Shown: piece after piece, positions 32,495-44,964 of the stretch
How positions within the stretch are numbered: the stretch's first letter is position 1
Layout of the letters: each line of letters begins with the position of its first letter
Assembly: GCF_023091745.1 (NCBI RefSeq)
Contig: NC_068910.1
Span: 132,635,170-132,699,169, forward strand
Direction of reading: 5' to 3'
DNA length: 64,000 nt
From: Budorcas taxicolor
Taxonomy: Eukaryota; Chordata; Mammalia; Artiodactyla; Bovidae
Position numbers and translations under genes: made by a program
The notes under the pieces: generated by a model
What the model saw: only the letters and a program-made list of their open reading frames with translations
What the model was told of the DNA's origin: nothing
Databases searched by the model: none

Positions 32495-34712
32495 ATTGAT
32501 TATATTCTTTGCAGCCAAAGATGGAGAACCTCTATACAGTCAGCAGAAACAAGACTGGGAGCTGACTGTGGCTCAGATCATGAACTCCATATTACCAAAT
32601 TCAGACTTAAATTGAAGAAAGTGGGGAAAACCACTAGACCATTCAGGTATGACCTAAATCAAATCCCTTAGGATTATATAGTGGAAGTGAGAAATAGATT
32701 CAAGGGACTAGATCTGATAGACAGAGTGCCTGATGAACTGTGGATGGAGGTTCATGATATTGTACAGGAGACAGGGATCAAGACCATCCCCATTGAAAAG
32801 AAATGCAAAAAAGCAAAATGGCTGTCTGGGGAGGCCTTACAAATAGCTGTGAAAAGAAGAGAAGCAAAAAGCAAAGGAGAAAAGGAAAGATATTCTTGAA
32901 TGCAGAGTTCCAAAGAATAGCAAGGAGAGATAAGAAAGCCTTCCTCAGAGATCAATGCAAAGACATAGAGGAAAACAATAGAATAGGAAAGACTAGACAT
33001 TTCCTCAAGAAAATTAGAGATACCAAGGGAACATTTCATGCAAAGATGGGCTCAATAAAGAACAGAAATGGTATGGACCTAACAGAAGAAGAAGATATTA
33101 AGAAGAGGTGGCAAGAATACACAGAAGAATACACAGAAAGAGATCTTCATGACCCAGATAATCACGATGGTGTGATCACTCACCTAGAGCCAGACATCCT
33201 GGAATAGGAAGTCAAGTGGGCCTTAGGAAGCATCACTATGAACGAAGCTAGTGGAGGTAATGGAATTCCAGTTGAGCTATTTCAAATCCTGAAAGATGAT
33301 CCTATGAAAATGATGCACTCAATACGTCACCAAATTTGGAAAACTCAGCAGTGGCCACAGGACTGGAAAAGGCCAGTTTTCATTCCAATCCCAAAGAAAG
33401 GCAATGCCAAAGAATACTCAAACTACCTCACAATTGCACTCATCTCACATGCTAGTAAAGTAATACTCAAAATTATCCAAGCCAGGCTTCAGCAATACAT
33501 GAACTGTGAAATTCCAGATGTTCAAGCTGGATTTAGAAAAGGCAGAGGAACCAGAGATCAAATTGCCAACATCCGCTGGATCATTGAAAAAGCAAAAGAG
33601 TTCCAGAAAAACATCTATTTCTGCTTTATTGACTATGCCAAAGCCTTTGACTGTGTGGATCACAATAAACTGTGGAAAAGCCTGAAAGAAATGGGAATAC
33701 CAGAACACCTGACCTGCCTCTTGAGAAATCTGTATGCAGGTCAGGAAGCAACAGTTAGAACTGGACATGGAACAACAGACTGGTTCCAAACAGGATAAGG
33801 AGTACGTCAAGGCTGTATATCGTCACCCTGCTTATTTAACTTATATGCAGAGTACATCATGAGAAATGCTGGGCTGGAAGAAGCACAAGCTGGAATCAAG
33901 ATCGCCGGGAGAAATATCAATAACCTCAGATATGCAGGTGATACCACCCTTATGGCAGAAAGTGAAGAGGAGCTAAAAAGTCTCTTGATGAAAGTGAAAG
34001 AGGAGAGTTAAAAAGTTGGCTTAAAGCTCAACATTCAGAAAACTAAGATCATGGCATCCGGTTCCATCACTTCATGGGAAATAGATGGGGAAACAGTGGA
34101 AACAGTGTCAAACTTTATTTTTCTGGGCTCCAAAATCACTGCAGATGGTGACTGCAGCCATGAAATTAAAAGATGCTTACTCCTTGGAAGGAAAGTTATG
34201 ACCAACCTAGACAGCATATTGAAAAGTGGAGACATTATTTTGCCAACAAAGGTCCGTCTAGTCAAGGCTATGGTTTTTCCAGTGGTCATGTACGGATGTG
34301 AGAGTTGGAGTATAAAGAAAGCTGAATGCTGAAGAATTGATACTTTCAAACTGTGGTGTTGGAGAAGACCCTTGAGAGTCCCTTGAACTGCAAGGAGAGC
34401 TAACCAGTCCATCCTAAAGGAAATCAGTCCTGGGTGTTCACTGGAAGGACTGATGTTGAAGCTGAAAGTCCAATATTTTGGCCACCTGATGCAAAGAGCT
34501 GGCTCATTTGAAAAGACGCTGATGTTGGGAAAGATTGAAGGCAGGAAGGAAAGGGAATAACACAGGATGAAATGGTTAGATGGCATCACAGACTCAATAG
34601 ACATGAGTTTGGGTAACCTCCGGGAGTTGGTGATGGATAGGGAGGCCTGGCGTGCTGCAGTTTATGGGGTCGCAAAGAGTCAGACACGACTGAGCGACTG
34701 AACTGAACTGAA
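32495..34712 (+). mobile_element. BovB LINE, 5'-truncated, decayed RT
   Basis: It starts in the endonuclease C-terminus (DYILCSQRWR, GSDHELHITKF) and ends with '(ctgaa)n'. Frames: 32803-33207 (linker), 33238-33798 (VFIPIPKKG, AGFRKGRGT, CFIDYAKAFDCVDH), with a TAA just before the VRQGC motif. The aspartates of the YADD box read 'tatgcaggtgatacc' (Y-A-G-D), a loss of one catalytic Asp. The C-terminal part is at 34051-34332. Inactive. Confidence 0.95.
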
Positions 34713-34815
34713 GAGACTTCAACTTTATCATGCAACCAATCTATTGAAGTTATTATTTTGGCTATCATTAATTTCAAAGAATCTTCTTTTTTGGGGTTTT
34801 TAAGACTGCAGTGAG

Positions 34816-35032
34816 GGGACTTATCTGGTGGCCCAGTGGTTAAGAATCTGCCTGCAGCGCAGGGAACACGGGTTCAGTCCCGGGTCAGGGAACTCAGATC
34901 CCATGTACCTCAGGGTAACTAAGGCCATGTGCCACAAATACTGTGCCCTCATGCCACACCTAGAGAGTGCGTGCACTGCAGTGAAAGACCCCTCATGATG
35001 CAACTAGGACCCAATGCAGCCAAATATATAAA
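34816..35032 (+). mobile_element. CHR-type tRNA-Glu SINE
   Basis: 'ggggacttatctggtggcccagtggttaagaatctgcctgcagcgcaggg' with 'acgggttcagtcccgggtc' (A- and B-box region) and the CHR body 'ccatgtgccacaaatactgtgccctcatgcc', 'gtgaaagacccctcatgatgcaactagg'. Ends A-rich. Confidence 0.88.
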
Positions 35033-36009
35033 CACATGTTTTAAAAACCACATTGAATAATCTCTTCTTCCTGTTCAATGAAAGCAACGTCTTATCCCTG
35101 AGGGATGACAGAATTTCAACATTTTCTGTAGTCTTCTGTTCCTCCTTGGTTTCTTTTTTGATTCTTTTTGTCTTTTTATTAACAGAGGCTTCCGTGGAAT
35201 AGCTAATGATCCTTCACTGACTTTTCACATTTATGAGTGAAGAAATTAAAAGCCTCATGCAAGTGGGGCCTTGTCAACTTGTTGGATCTCCCAGTAGAGT
35301 GAATGGGTTTAAATGCTCAACTATCATTATCTATGGATCTTGTCTCTTGAGATGATTAGGTTCCACAGAGAGGAACTTCTGATTTCCTGCTGAGAGGGTG
35401 GTGGTCTGGACATAGTAATTAGGTCTGTCTACCAGCATTTGGGACTTTGACTGAGGAAAGGCCATGAGGGGACTCATTTCAATACACTGATTTCTACTTA
35501 GCCCCTCTCCCTTTTGAGTACAACACCTCACCCTGCCTGCAGCTGTACCTCATGCCCAGGAGTTGAGAGTTGGTAAGTTCAGTCTCTCTTCAGATAAACT
35601 TTGATCTTCAGGGCAAGAGAGGAGCAGTGGCCTGGCACATGGAGTATGGGAGGGGATTTGAGACCCTAACTGCTTGTTATTACATTTTCAACCAAACCTC
35701 CAATTTTCAGCTTCAGTCCACAAGCCAGACTTTCAAAGTTCGTGATGCCACCAACTTCTCAGCCTTTATAGAAACTGTTTTGGCACGAGCAGGCTTACTT
35801 TTTTAAATTAGACATGGGTATAGCACAACACAGAAGCTAAAACCCAAGTCACCCAATCATCTGTTCATTTTCCATCATCCACCAATTTGTTGACATGGCT
35901 CATCTGCTACTCATCTGTTGTTTCTCTCTCATTCTATTTGTCCTTGTAGGTTTATAAGTTTTCTTTTTCTTTTAATAAAAACTCACTTTAAGGCTGGGTA
36001 GCATAAAAA
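35033..36009. other. Intronic sequence, nothing recognised
   Basis: No supported gene or repeat. Small frames at 35331-35806 appear fortuitous. Confidence 0.35.
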
Positions 36010-37105
36010 AAAATAAGCAAGGATGTAGATAAACTGGAATCCTTGTATACTGATGGTGAGAAAATAGACTGATACAGCTGCTATGGAAAACAGCATAGTG
36101 GTTCCCCCCAAAATTAAAAATAGAACTACCATATGACTGACAATTTCACTTCTGGATATAAACCCAAAAGAACTGAAAGAAGGGACATGAATAGACATTT
36201 GCACACCCATGTTCACAGCAGTGCTATTTATATAATATCCAAGAGGCAGAAGCACCCCATGTCCATCAGCAGGTGCATGGATAAACAAGGAGCGGTATAT
36301 ACAAACAATGAAATATTATTCAGCCTTAAAAAGAAGGAAATTATAATACAAGCTACAACATGGATGAACCTAAAGGACATCAAGCCAGTCACAAAAGGAC
36401 AAACAGTGCATGATTCCACTTAGATAAGGACCTGTTACTGTTCAGTTGTTAAGTCATGTCTGACTCTTTGTGACCCCGTGGACTGTAGTACGCCAGGCTT
36501 CCCTGTCCCTCACTATCTCCCAGAGTTTGCTCCAACTCATGCCCATTGAGTCAGTGATACCATCCAACCATCTCATCCTGTCAGCTCCTTCTGCTCCTGC
36601 CCTCAATCTTTTTCAGCACCAGAGTCTTTTCTAATGTGTTGGCTAATCACATCAGATGGACAAATATCGGAGCTTCAGCTTCAGCATTAGTCCTTCCAGA
36701 GTTGATTTACTTTAGGATTGACTGGTTTGATCTCCTTGCTCTCCAAGAAACTCTCAAGAATCTTCTCCAGTACTACAATTCGAAAGCATCAGTTCTTTGG
36801 CGTTCAACCTTCTTCATGGTCCAACCCTCACATAGAGGAAGATCTAGAATAATCAATTTCATGGAAACAGAAAATGGAATGCTTGTTGCCAGGGGTGGGA
36901 GGAGGAGGGAAATGGGGAGTTAGTGTTTAATGGGTACAAAGTTTCAGTTTTATAAGATGGAAAAAGTTTGGGAAATGGGTGGTGGAGTTTCATTACACAA
37001 CAATATGAATATACTTAATACCACTGAACTGTATGTATACTTAAACATGGATAAAACAGTCAATTTCATGCTATGTATATTTTACAGCAATAAAAAAGAA
37101 TCAAT
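36010..37105 (+). repeat. L1 3' end, split by a BovB fragment
   Basis: 'gatacagctgctatggaaaacagcatagtgg', 'actaccatatgactgacaatttcacttctggatataaaccc', 'ccatcagcaggtgcatggataaac' and 'acaacatggatgaacctaaaggacatc' are L1 ORF2-end/3'-UTR wording in sense. The sequence resumes after the BovB with 'agaataatcaatttcatggaaacagaaaatgg' and ends at 'ttttacagcaataaaaaag'. Confidence 0.85.
36436..36832 (-). mobile_element. BovB 3' fragment nested in L1
   Basis: From 'ctgttcagttgttaagtcatgtctgactctttgtgacccc' to 'ttctttggcgttcaaccttcttcatggtccaaccctcaca'. It is more diverged than the other copies. Flanks 'tagataaggacct' and 'tagaggaagatct' look like a decayed target-site duplication. Confidence 0.88.
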
Positions 37106-37274
37106 GAGCCAAATATATGTGGATCTATTTTGAACTCTGTTTTGTTTCAATAAGCTGTGTGTTTATCCCTCTGCCAAATACTACATTGCCTTTAGTACAA
37201 TAGCTCTATGTTAGGTATTAAAACAAGAAATAAAAGTTTGAAAACACATAAATCAGACCAAAGTCACTCCTCTA

Positions 37275-37412
37275 TTTCCAACAATTTCTCATTGCACTAA
37301 GAATAAAGCCCGATTACCATGGCTCCCAAGACCCTGGGTGGCCTGGCCCCTGCCTCTTTCTCTCTGAGCCATCCTTGCTCACTGTACCCCTGCCACACAG
37401 GCCTCTTCACCA
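37275..37412 (+). repeat. L2 LINE fragment
   Basis: 'aataaagcccgattaccatggctcccaagaccctgggtggcctggcccctgcctctttc' to 'ccccctgccacacaggcctctt'-like wording is typical of L2 3'-proximal sequence. Confidence 0.6.
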
Positions 37413-39149
37413 TGCCAGGAAATAAGATGGAGACAACAGGCACTCCATCTTGGAGTGGCTCCCAGCCTGCAAGATGACAGGGCACACATAGGCAGGGCTG
37501 CGGAAGGGGTACGGACTGAGGATTGAAGGGGTACAGGGAGGATGCGGGGAGCCCCATATGGTGCTGCCGCGGTGAGTTGAGCAGGATTCCGGGGACCACC
37601 TCCCAATACAGCATCAGCCCCCAGGGAGCCGGGGTGGGCGGTTGTTAGAGCTGTGTGTGTAAGAACCAACCACTCAAGTCTGACTGGACAGCAGATGGTT
37701 CCTGGTAACTCTGCTGACCTTGTGGGAGCCCCTCAGGGTCCCCACCCTGAGATGGGCTCAAGAAGGGGTGAACAGAGATGGATCGCAGGCCAGGGCAGTG
37801 GGAGCACAGCCTGGCAGGAGCCTTGGGGCTCCTGATCCTCCCCCCATTTCCCTCCACAAACACCCTAGTGTCACCCGGGGAGTGCTCCTCAGCCACTTCT
37901 GCCTGATTCATTACTCTTGGCAACTGAGTTGCACACAGTGCAGCTCTTGCACAAGATATTGTTCAGGAATTTTAAGGCAGGGCCCCAGGGGACACAGGAA
38001 AGAGAGAAGAAACAAATGCCAGGACCCTCCTAGAAGGTCCCGTTGTGAGCAAGCCTGTGCGTGCCGTGCTTGTCTGGGTATCTGTTGGTGGCATGCTGGG
38101 GGCAGGGAATGCCAGAGGGGTTTGAGTCCTAGTTCAAAACACACATTTAAAGCAGATTTAGATTTCCCAGTCCAAGTCATTGAAATTTCTTTTCTGAAGA
38201 AGCATCTGGAAAAATGGAGGGAAAATTTGCCCAGTTATTTAGCAAAAACAAAACTCAAACTTTCCTTCCCCCTTCCTGCCAAGGTCCCTTTCAACTATGT
38301 GATCCTCTGGGATCCATGGAGGCTGGGCCCCAGCTGAGCTGGCACCAAGCATGTTTGTCCCCAAAGGAGGCAAGCCCCACACACAGCATCACTGGCTAGA
38401 TGCTAGGGTACCTCCCCAGCCCCCCAAAGTTGTGTGCCTGACATCAGCAGACCAACCCCTGGCTGGTTGAGAGAGATTCAAAATCAGTCCATTTCCCAGA
38501 CTGCTACAAGAGAAGCTTGAGGGCTTCCTGTGTTGGAAGCTTTGTAGCCCAAAGAGCCCTTCTCCCCACGTCCTAGAATATCCTCAGTGAAAAGAGGAGC
38601 GTAAACAGACAGTCTACAAAAAGCCTGGGCATCTGCTTTCCTTTCTAATCACAGAGAATTGTAGGAAACTCAATAGGTGCCACTGTTGTAGCACAGAGTC
38701 AAGGAGCCTGTAGGCAGGGCTTGGCCACGGCCTCACTGTAGGTAACTGCTCAGACCACCCAGCTCAGAGCATTCCAGGTGCAGCTCACACAGCTGCTAAA
38801 CAGGAGTGGATGTGCTGACAGGCACAGGGGTCACCCTAATAAGTAAGGTGTTTAAGGAATTAAACAAGTTGGCTACAGACACCTCCAGGCTTGAGGAATG
38901 GGGAAAAGGTAAGAATGGGTTTGCCAGTCCCTCGGGGAGTGTCAGGAAGTGGCAGGGAGAAGCAATTTACACAGACGAATGGTGCCTGAGGGGTGCCTTC
39001 AGGAAAGCAGCCTGCTGAAAAAGATGGCCTGGCTCATACTTTGCGTTGCAAAAAGGGTCAGCTTCAGGTTGGATACTAGAAGGGTCTGTAAACTTATTGT
39101 GCCCCTAAGAGCCCACTTTAGCCTGGAGAAACTTAACTGTTTCTAGTAC
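37413..39149. other. GC-richer unique intron
   Basis: Overlapping open frames on both strands (37720-38337 plus, 37645-37923 and 37911-38180 minus) are caused by high GC and have no recognised domain. No CpG island of promoter strength is evident by eye. Confidence 0.35.
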
Positions 39150-39212
39150 CACTCAGGGCTCCCACCCCTACCCCACACCTTGGCCTCAGCACACCTATTT
39201 CTAAACACACCT
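39150..39212 (+). repeat. Direct repeat, copy 1
   Basis: 'accactcagggctcccacccctaccccacaccttggcctcag...cacctatttctaaacacacct' recurs about 600 bp downstream at 39752-39830 with small indels. Confidence 0.85.
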
Positions 39213-39751
39213 TCTCAGGGAGCTCCTGGCCTCTGGAAATTCTAATAACTCTTTCTGCCTCTCACCTACACCTTCCCATGGTGTTTCACCAACACTGGAG
39301 CCCACCTGAGCAGGACAGGGTATTCCTGCCCCATAACCCAAGGGAAGGGAAGCCAGTCTGCAACCCAGAAGGAAGGGGCATGCCTGGGGCCCAGAGCCCA
39401 CTGCTCCCATTGGCAGGATGCAAGCATGAGAGCAGTGTTTATTCCCAAGCCACTTTCTGTCCAGAGCCTCTCAGCTGGGTCCAGGGATGGGTCCAGGGTT
39501 CCATTTCTAAGACTGGTGTTTTTCCCTTCCTTTTGCTGGACAGGGAGAAGCAGAAAAACCCAGTACTGCCTTGGCCCTCAGCTTCTCTGGAGCTGATTTT
39601 GCTGCCCCTGGCAAGGTCTGCCCCCAGAGTAGACATGCAAACCACGATTGCAGGCCACGGCAGAGGCAGAATCCTCAGTTCCAACCGTCCAGTTGGAACA
39701 CCAGACCCGTGTGGTCTTCCCAGGCCTTCTCTAAGGCAAAGACCCCTGACA
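39213..39751. other. Unique spacer between the two direct repeats
   Basis: Part of a 202-codon plus-strand frame (39278-39886) that spans the spacer. The frame has no recognisable domain and is probably chance. Confidence 0.35.
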
Positions 39752-39830
39752 CCACTCAGGGCTCAGACCACTGATGCTCCCAACCCCACCCCACACCTTG
39801 GCCTCAGAGCACCTACTTCTAAACACACCT
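39752..39830 (+). repeat. Direct repeat, copy 2
   Basis: 'accactcagggctcagaccactgatgctcccaaccccaccccacaccttggcctcagagcacctacttctaaacacacct' pairs with 39150-39212. Copy 2 has an extra stretch ('agaccactgatg'). Confidence 0.85.
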
Positions 39831-39891
39831 GTAGACTGCAGGCTGGGGACAGCGCCCCACCTCTAAAGAGGTGGCATTTATTCTAAAAGTT

Positions 39892-40049
39892 GAAGAAAAA
39901 AGGGAATTCCCTGGTGGTCCAGTGGTTAGGACTCCACATATTCACTGCCGAGGGGGCAGGTTCAATCCCTGGTCAAGGAACTAAGATCCTGCAAGCAACG
40001 AGGTGTGAAGTGAGCCCAAAAAAGAAAAATTTAAAAAAGACGAAGAAAA
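39892..40049 (+). mobile_element. CHR-type tRNA SINE, short
   Basis: 'gggaattccctggtggtccagtggttaggactccacatattcactgccgagggggcaggttcaatccctggtcaaggaact', ending in an A-rich tail. Flanked by 'gaagaaaa' at 39892-39899 and 40042-40049. Confidence 0.88.
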
Positions 40050-40177
40050 TATCCTCCAGCCAGTGTTAAATGCCAGTATAACCAACTCTCAGTTATCTCC
40101 CCACAGCAAAGTTCCACTTCTGTCTGTCTATAGCATGTGTCCGGCCTCAGATTTATCCTAATTGTTTCCTTTTTAAA

Positions 40178-40357
40178 AATGCTCACTGACTGTTTCCCCG
40201 GTGGTCCAGTGACTACGACTCTGTACTCCCAATGCACGGAGCCCAGGTTCCATCCCTGGTCAGGGAACTAGACCCCTGCAGCTAAAGATCCCGCATGCCA
40301 CAAGTAAGAATCAGGGCAGCCAAATAAATAAATAAAAATATTTTTTAAATGCTCACA
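40178..40357 (+). mobile_element. CHR-type tRNA SINE with 10-bp target-site duplication
   Basis: The body is 40188-40347, 'tgtttccccggtggtccagtgactacgactctgt...caggttccatccctggtcagggaact', with an '(aaat)n' tail. Flanked by 'aaatgctcac' at 40178-40187 and 40348-40357. Confidence 0.92.
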
Positions 40358-42424
40358 TACACCATTAGGTAAACAAGAACCGTACAATTGTGCAGCTAGT
40401 GGGACCAACCAAGGAGCAATTCCGAGACACCCTCCCCCTACCTCCTCCAAGACCACTCACTCCCCCTCTAGAGTCTCCCCAATTATCCAGGCCCTTCTCA
40501 TCTCTCTTACCTCCCAGATTTCAACCCTTACACTATTCTGTAAAGTGACCACATTTTTAAAACCAGCAGACATTTATCTGTTTAAAATCAGGCCTGTTCC
40601 AGAAAATCTGGGGCAAACTAATCACCATGACATCACCTTTCATATTTCTTTCTGCCCTACAGCAAGCACAGTGACCATACTTTCCATATAAAATCAGGAC
40701 ACATTATCTGACAGGAGATTCATGGGCAGCCTCCAGGTGCAAGGAGGAGCTGGTGTTATAACGTCTCAACTTCAAAATCCTGGAACTCCAAGGATATTTG
40801 GATGACTTAACTGGAAAAAATGAGAATATTCTGAATCAGAATGGCTCAGAACAATCTGAGAGGAGAGCACCTATGCCATTAACACAGGTTACGCTTCTGT
40901 TTATTCCAGGCACATTCGGCAGAACTCCCTGACAGACTGTCAGCTATCTGAGAGGGGGAGCCTAGACACCACGCCTGTTACGAAGTTCTCTCCATGTCCA
41001 GCAGGGCTACTAAACCCACTACAGAGTGGAGGGTAGATTGATGCCTCTCGTCTCCCATCTTTACGTCCTGCATGGCTGCAATTTCAGAAACACCTTTCTT
41101 TCTGTCCCAGACTAGGTTGTGCTGTTCTGCTCTCAGGGCACCCCACCTTCAGTGGGCCTCATCACAGTTCATATTTCTTCTGTGTGCAGCTGCTCTCACC
41201 TGTCTCATAGCTGCTTCTGGAAAGAACTACAGAGATCTGGCTCATCAGCGACTCCAACTTCTTGGCACACAGTAGGTGATCAACCAGTATGTTTAAATCA
41301 ATGACCTGGTCTCTCTGGTAAGTCCCAGGACTTCATATTCCTCCTTTACACCAACATTTTAATCAATTACTTGCAAGAAGACTACAAAGCTGCTCGTGAG
41401 AACGAAAGGTGCCAACAATCCTGGGGGCATAACATGTAGGCTAACAGAATCCACCTCCTAAGAGAACAAAAGTCCAAATAAACAGAAAGTTAGCAGAGAC
41501 CAAGCACTGCGAAGGTTCTAAATCCTCAACTAGACAAAATCAAGAGTGGCCGGGGCAGCTCCTGTGTAAAAGGAGCTGGGCAAGAGTCCCTTAAACTTAA
41601 TTTAACCGTAAGCTGTATTAACAGAGCATGGTGTGTGAGCAACGAGAGGGCAGGGCCATGCTGCCTCACTGCTACTGACAGCGTGCTCTCAGATACAGGC
41701 ACTGCAGGGTGGCTGGACCCCGAGAAAGGGGCTCATGATCTAGTGGCGTGATGACCGTGCCTACTGCCCGCAGGCAACTTGCTGGCGCTCAACAGATGTT
41801 TACTGAAGGAACATAAAGGCCAGTTGATGGAAACAGGTATACTTAGTCTGGAATGAAACACACCACAAGGAGGACATAACTGTCTTCATATATATGAGGA
41901 GCTCACGTATAAAAGAATCTATGTGCTGCATAGCTCCAGAACAGGGGTGTAAAAGTCCAAAATCTAGGCAGATTTAGGCTGATCCAAGGAAGGGTAGCAA
42001 TGCCTGAACAATGAAAGGGGTCAAGTGTAACATGACAGATCCCCATCCTCAGAGGTCTTCACAAGGAGGCTGGGAGGATCATCTGGCTGGGATGCTGTCA
42101 AGGGAAACCTCATACCCTCTAAGACGCCTTCCACCCCAAACCTTAGTCTTCTAAGAACTTAACAGAGCTGAATGCATAAAGTTGAGAGAACTTGGAAAGA
42201 AAGATTCTGTTTATGTATAAATTACCTTTGTGCTATGAGCTTGGAATGATCTGTTCCTTGAAGGATTTAATGAACTCACCCACAAAACTATCTGGATAAA
42301 GCATGTTTTCAGGAGATACCTCCTCACCCTTCTAATTTCTTCTACTAAATAGTTCACGCTTTCCATTTCTCTTTCAGTCAATTTTGGTAGTTTCTATCTT
42401 CTTCAAAAATATATATTTCTTTCA
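40358..42424. other. Intronic sequence with faint old repeats
   Basis: Faint L2 or MIR 3'-end wording at about 41250-41300 ('cttggcacacagtaggtgatcaaccagtatgtttaaat') and 41765-41810 ('gcgctcaacagatgtttactgaagg'). About 41820-42130 resembles an ancient repeat of the 'tgtcttcatatatatgaggagctcacg' type. No gene was found. Confidence 0.35.
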
Positions 42425-42749
42425 AGATTTCCAAAGGGGGACCTCCCTGGCGGTCCTGTGGATAGGAATCCACCTACCAATGCAGGGGACATGGGTTCGA
42501 TCCCTGGTTTTGGTGGATTTCAGATGCTATGAAGCTACTAGGCCCATGTACCACAACTACCGAGCCTGCGCTCTTGAGCTTGAGAGCCATAATGACCGAG
42601 CCCACCACAATGACGTATGCCCCCCACCACCGCTCACTGCAACTAGAGAAAGCCTGCACAGCAATGAAGACCCAGCACAACCAAATATAAATAAATTAAC
42701 TAATTTTTTTAAAAGAATTGGTTCTTTGAAAATACAAAAGATTTCCAAA
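42425..42749 (+). mobile_element. CHR SINE, full length, with 11-bp target-site duplication
   Basis: The body is about 42436-42738, with head 'acctccctggcggtcctgtggataggaatccacctaccaatgcaggggacatgggttcgatccctgg' and CHR body 'ctaggcccatgtaccacaactaccgagcctgcgctc', 'ccactgcaactagagaaagcc'-type wording. Flanked by 'agatttccaaa' at 42425-42435 and 42739-42749. Confidence 0.92.
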
Positions 42750-44151
42750 AATATTGTCAGAGTTGAACATGAATATCTCATTTTTGTCAACTCTAGATCT
42801 GTGGTCAGAATCTCATTTCTAAATTTTATTTATATTTTCTGGTCTTCTTTGATTGATCTGGCTGGATTTTCTATTTCCTATTTCCAAGATTAGCCCTTAA
42901 ATATATTCATTAATATAATTTTTCTACTTTATAATGAACTCATTTCTTTTATATAAATAAATCATTTTCTTTGGTTTGTTCTATTATTTTATTTTGTGAG
43001 TTGAATGCTTGGTTCATTAATATTTAATGTTTTTTGTTCAATAATAAAAATTAAAGACTATGAGTATATTTCTGATATTGGCTTTAGCTGGTTATAAACT
43101 ACCCAAAAAGCAAGACTGTTTTCATATCTAGTAGCTATTACTAGTTAGAAAACGTTCACATGCTTATACTTCATCTAGAACTTGAGATGTGCAGACTTTC
43201 AAATTTTCTAAGCAACATATGACGTCTTGAATAAATAAAGAAAAATACTTTGTCATTAGATTAAAAATAATCAGTGGAATTATATCATTAAATATGGAAT
43301 GTTAAAATGCTGTCATAATTAAAACCATTTTGGTTCTGATACAAACATATACATATTGGTTAATAAAACAGTCCAGAAAATCCAAAAGTAATCTCCATAC
43401 ATGTGACTTCAGTATATGATAAAAGTGCCTTAAAATGCATGAGAAAAGAATGAATCATTAAGTAAATAAGTATAATTTTTTAAAAATCACATTTAAGATC
43501 CCTAGTTCATACTACTCAGAGAAACATTCATTTCAATTGAAATTTTAAAGGTAACAAAGGCCAGAAGAAATGCATATTATAAGCTTAGAGATTCCAAGTA
43601 TGATACCAACAGCAGAAACCATAAAGACATTTAGGCACTTATATTTAAAATTTTTGTACAAAAGTACAATTACAACCAAAATTAAAAGGTAAATGAAAAA
43701 TATTTGAGTTATATGTAGAAAACAAAGGTGGAAGCTCTTAATATATATATAAACATTTTATATTACTAAATAAAATGAGTACATAAAGAAAAAAGTAAAG
43801 GGTATGGAGCTCATGAGACAGCCAAAGCTCATGAGACAGCCAAATATAAAAAAAATTTAAAATATGAAATTAAATGTGATACTATTCATTATTAAAGTTT
43901 GCTAATTTAATAGGTAAAGTGATAACCAGTGCTTATGAGAGGATGGAAAAATTAAAAGTTAAAAATTAAATTCCTAAACATTGCTGATATGAGAGTAACA
44001 CTTTGAACTTCATTTTTCTTACCTATGAAGTTATCATAGTAATGATGATCTTAACAATCTGGAAATAGCTATCAAAGACTTTAAAAGATTCAGTAAGTCT
44101 AATATCTGCCTATGAAATTGTCAAAGATGTCCATGAAGATGGACGTAGTGT
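42750..44151. other. Very AT-rich intron
   Basis: No recognised repeat family or gene. Contains the 18-bp tandem duplication at 43808-43843. Confidence 0.4.
43808..43843. repeat. Perfect 18-bp tandem duplication
   Basis: 'agctcatgagacagccaa' occurs twice head to tail with no mismatch, in AT-rich sequence. Confidence 0.97.
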
Positions 44152-44350
44152 GGTCACTCAGGCGTGTCCAACTCTTTGTGACCCATGGACTGTAGCCCAC
44201 CAGGCTCCTCTGTCCATGGCATTCTCCAGGCAAGAACACAGGAGTGGGTAGCCATTCCCTTCTCCAGGGGATCCTCCCAACCCAGGGATTGAACCTGGGT
44301 CTCCTGCACTGCGGGCAGAGTCTTCACCATCTGAGCCACCAGAGAAGCCT
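44152..44350 (-). mobile_element. Bov-tA SINE
   Basis: Reverse complement of Bov-tA from 'ggtcactcaggcgtgtccaactctttgtgaccc' (tail) to 'ggattgaacctgggtctcctgcactgcgggcagagtcttcaccatctgagccaccagagaagcc' (tRNA head). Confidence 0.94.
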
Positions 44351-44596
44351 GTCTATAGGAAGGAAACTGCAAAGCTTTGAAATGCTCATTTTTTTAATGT
44401 AAAAAATCAATTTTGGATGCCAGATCAATTTAGAGGAAGAAAAGGGATAGGATGCTAAAGCCAAGATGAACACAACAAAAAAATTTTTTTGCTTATTAAA
44501 ACAGAGAAGCCAAAATTGAAAACATACTTTTTGTCATATCTGTTCTTTAGACCAGACTTTTCCTTCATGGAACACTGAAGAATACAGAGAGTTCTA

Positions 44597-44834
44597 TTTT
44601 TGAACGGGACTTCCCAGGTGGTGCTTGTGGTAAAGAATCCGCCTGCCAATGTAGGAGGTGCAAGAGACGCGGGTTTGATCCCTGGATAGGGAAGATCCCC
44701 TAGAGGAGGAAATGGCACCCCGCTCCTTTATTTTTGCCTGGAAGATTCTATGGGCCGAAGAGCCTGGCGAGCAAGAGTCCATGTTGCCACAGAGAGTTGG
44801 ACATGACTGAGCACACACATGCGTAGTTTTTGAA
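44597..44834 (+). mobile_element. Bov-tA SINE with target-site duplication
   Basis: The body is about 44605-44826, 'cgggacttcccaggtggtgcttgtggtaaagaatccgcc' to 'agagagttggacatgactgagcacacacatg'. Flanked by 'tttttgaa' on both sides (44597-44604 and 44827-44834). Confidence 0.92.
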
Positions 44835-44964
44835 TGTGTATAAATGATTCTCTTGCTCTAAGTTATTTTTACAAGAAAAATTTAATTGAACAATCATGGG
44901 CCGAGAGCAAAATAAATCTATTTCAAGGATTGTTCTAAAACATAAAAAATTAATTAAAATTAAG

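Noticed and set aside
37720..38337. 205-codon plus-strand frame
   Set aside because: No recognised domain, antisense frames overlap it, and GC content explains the lack of stops.
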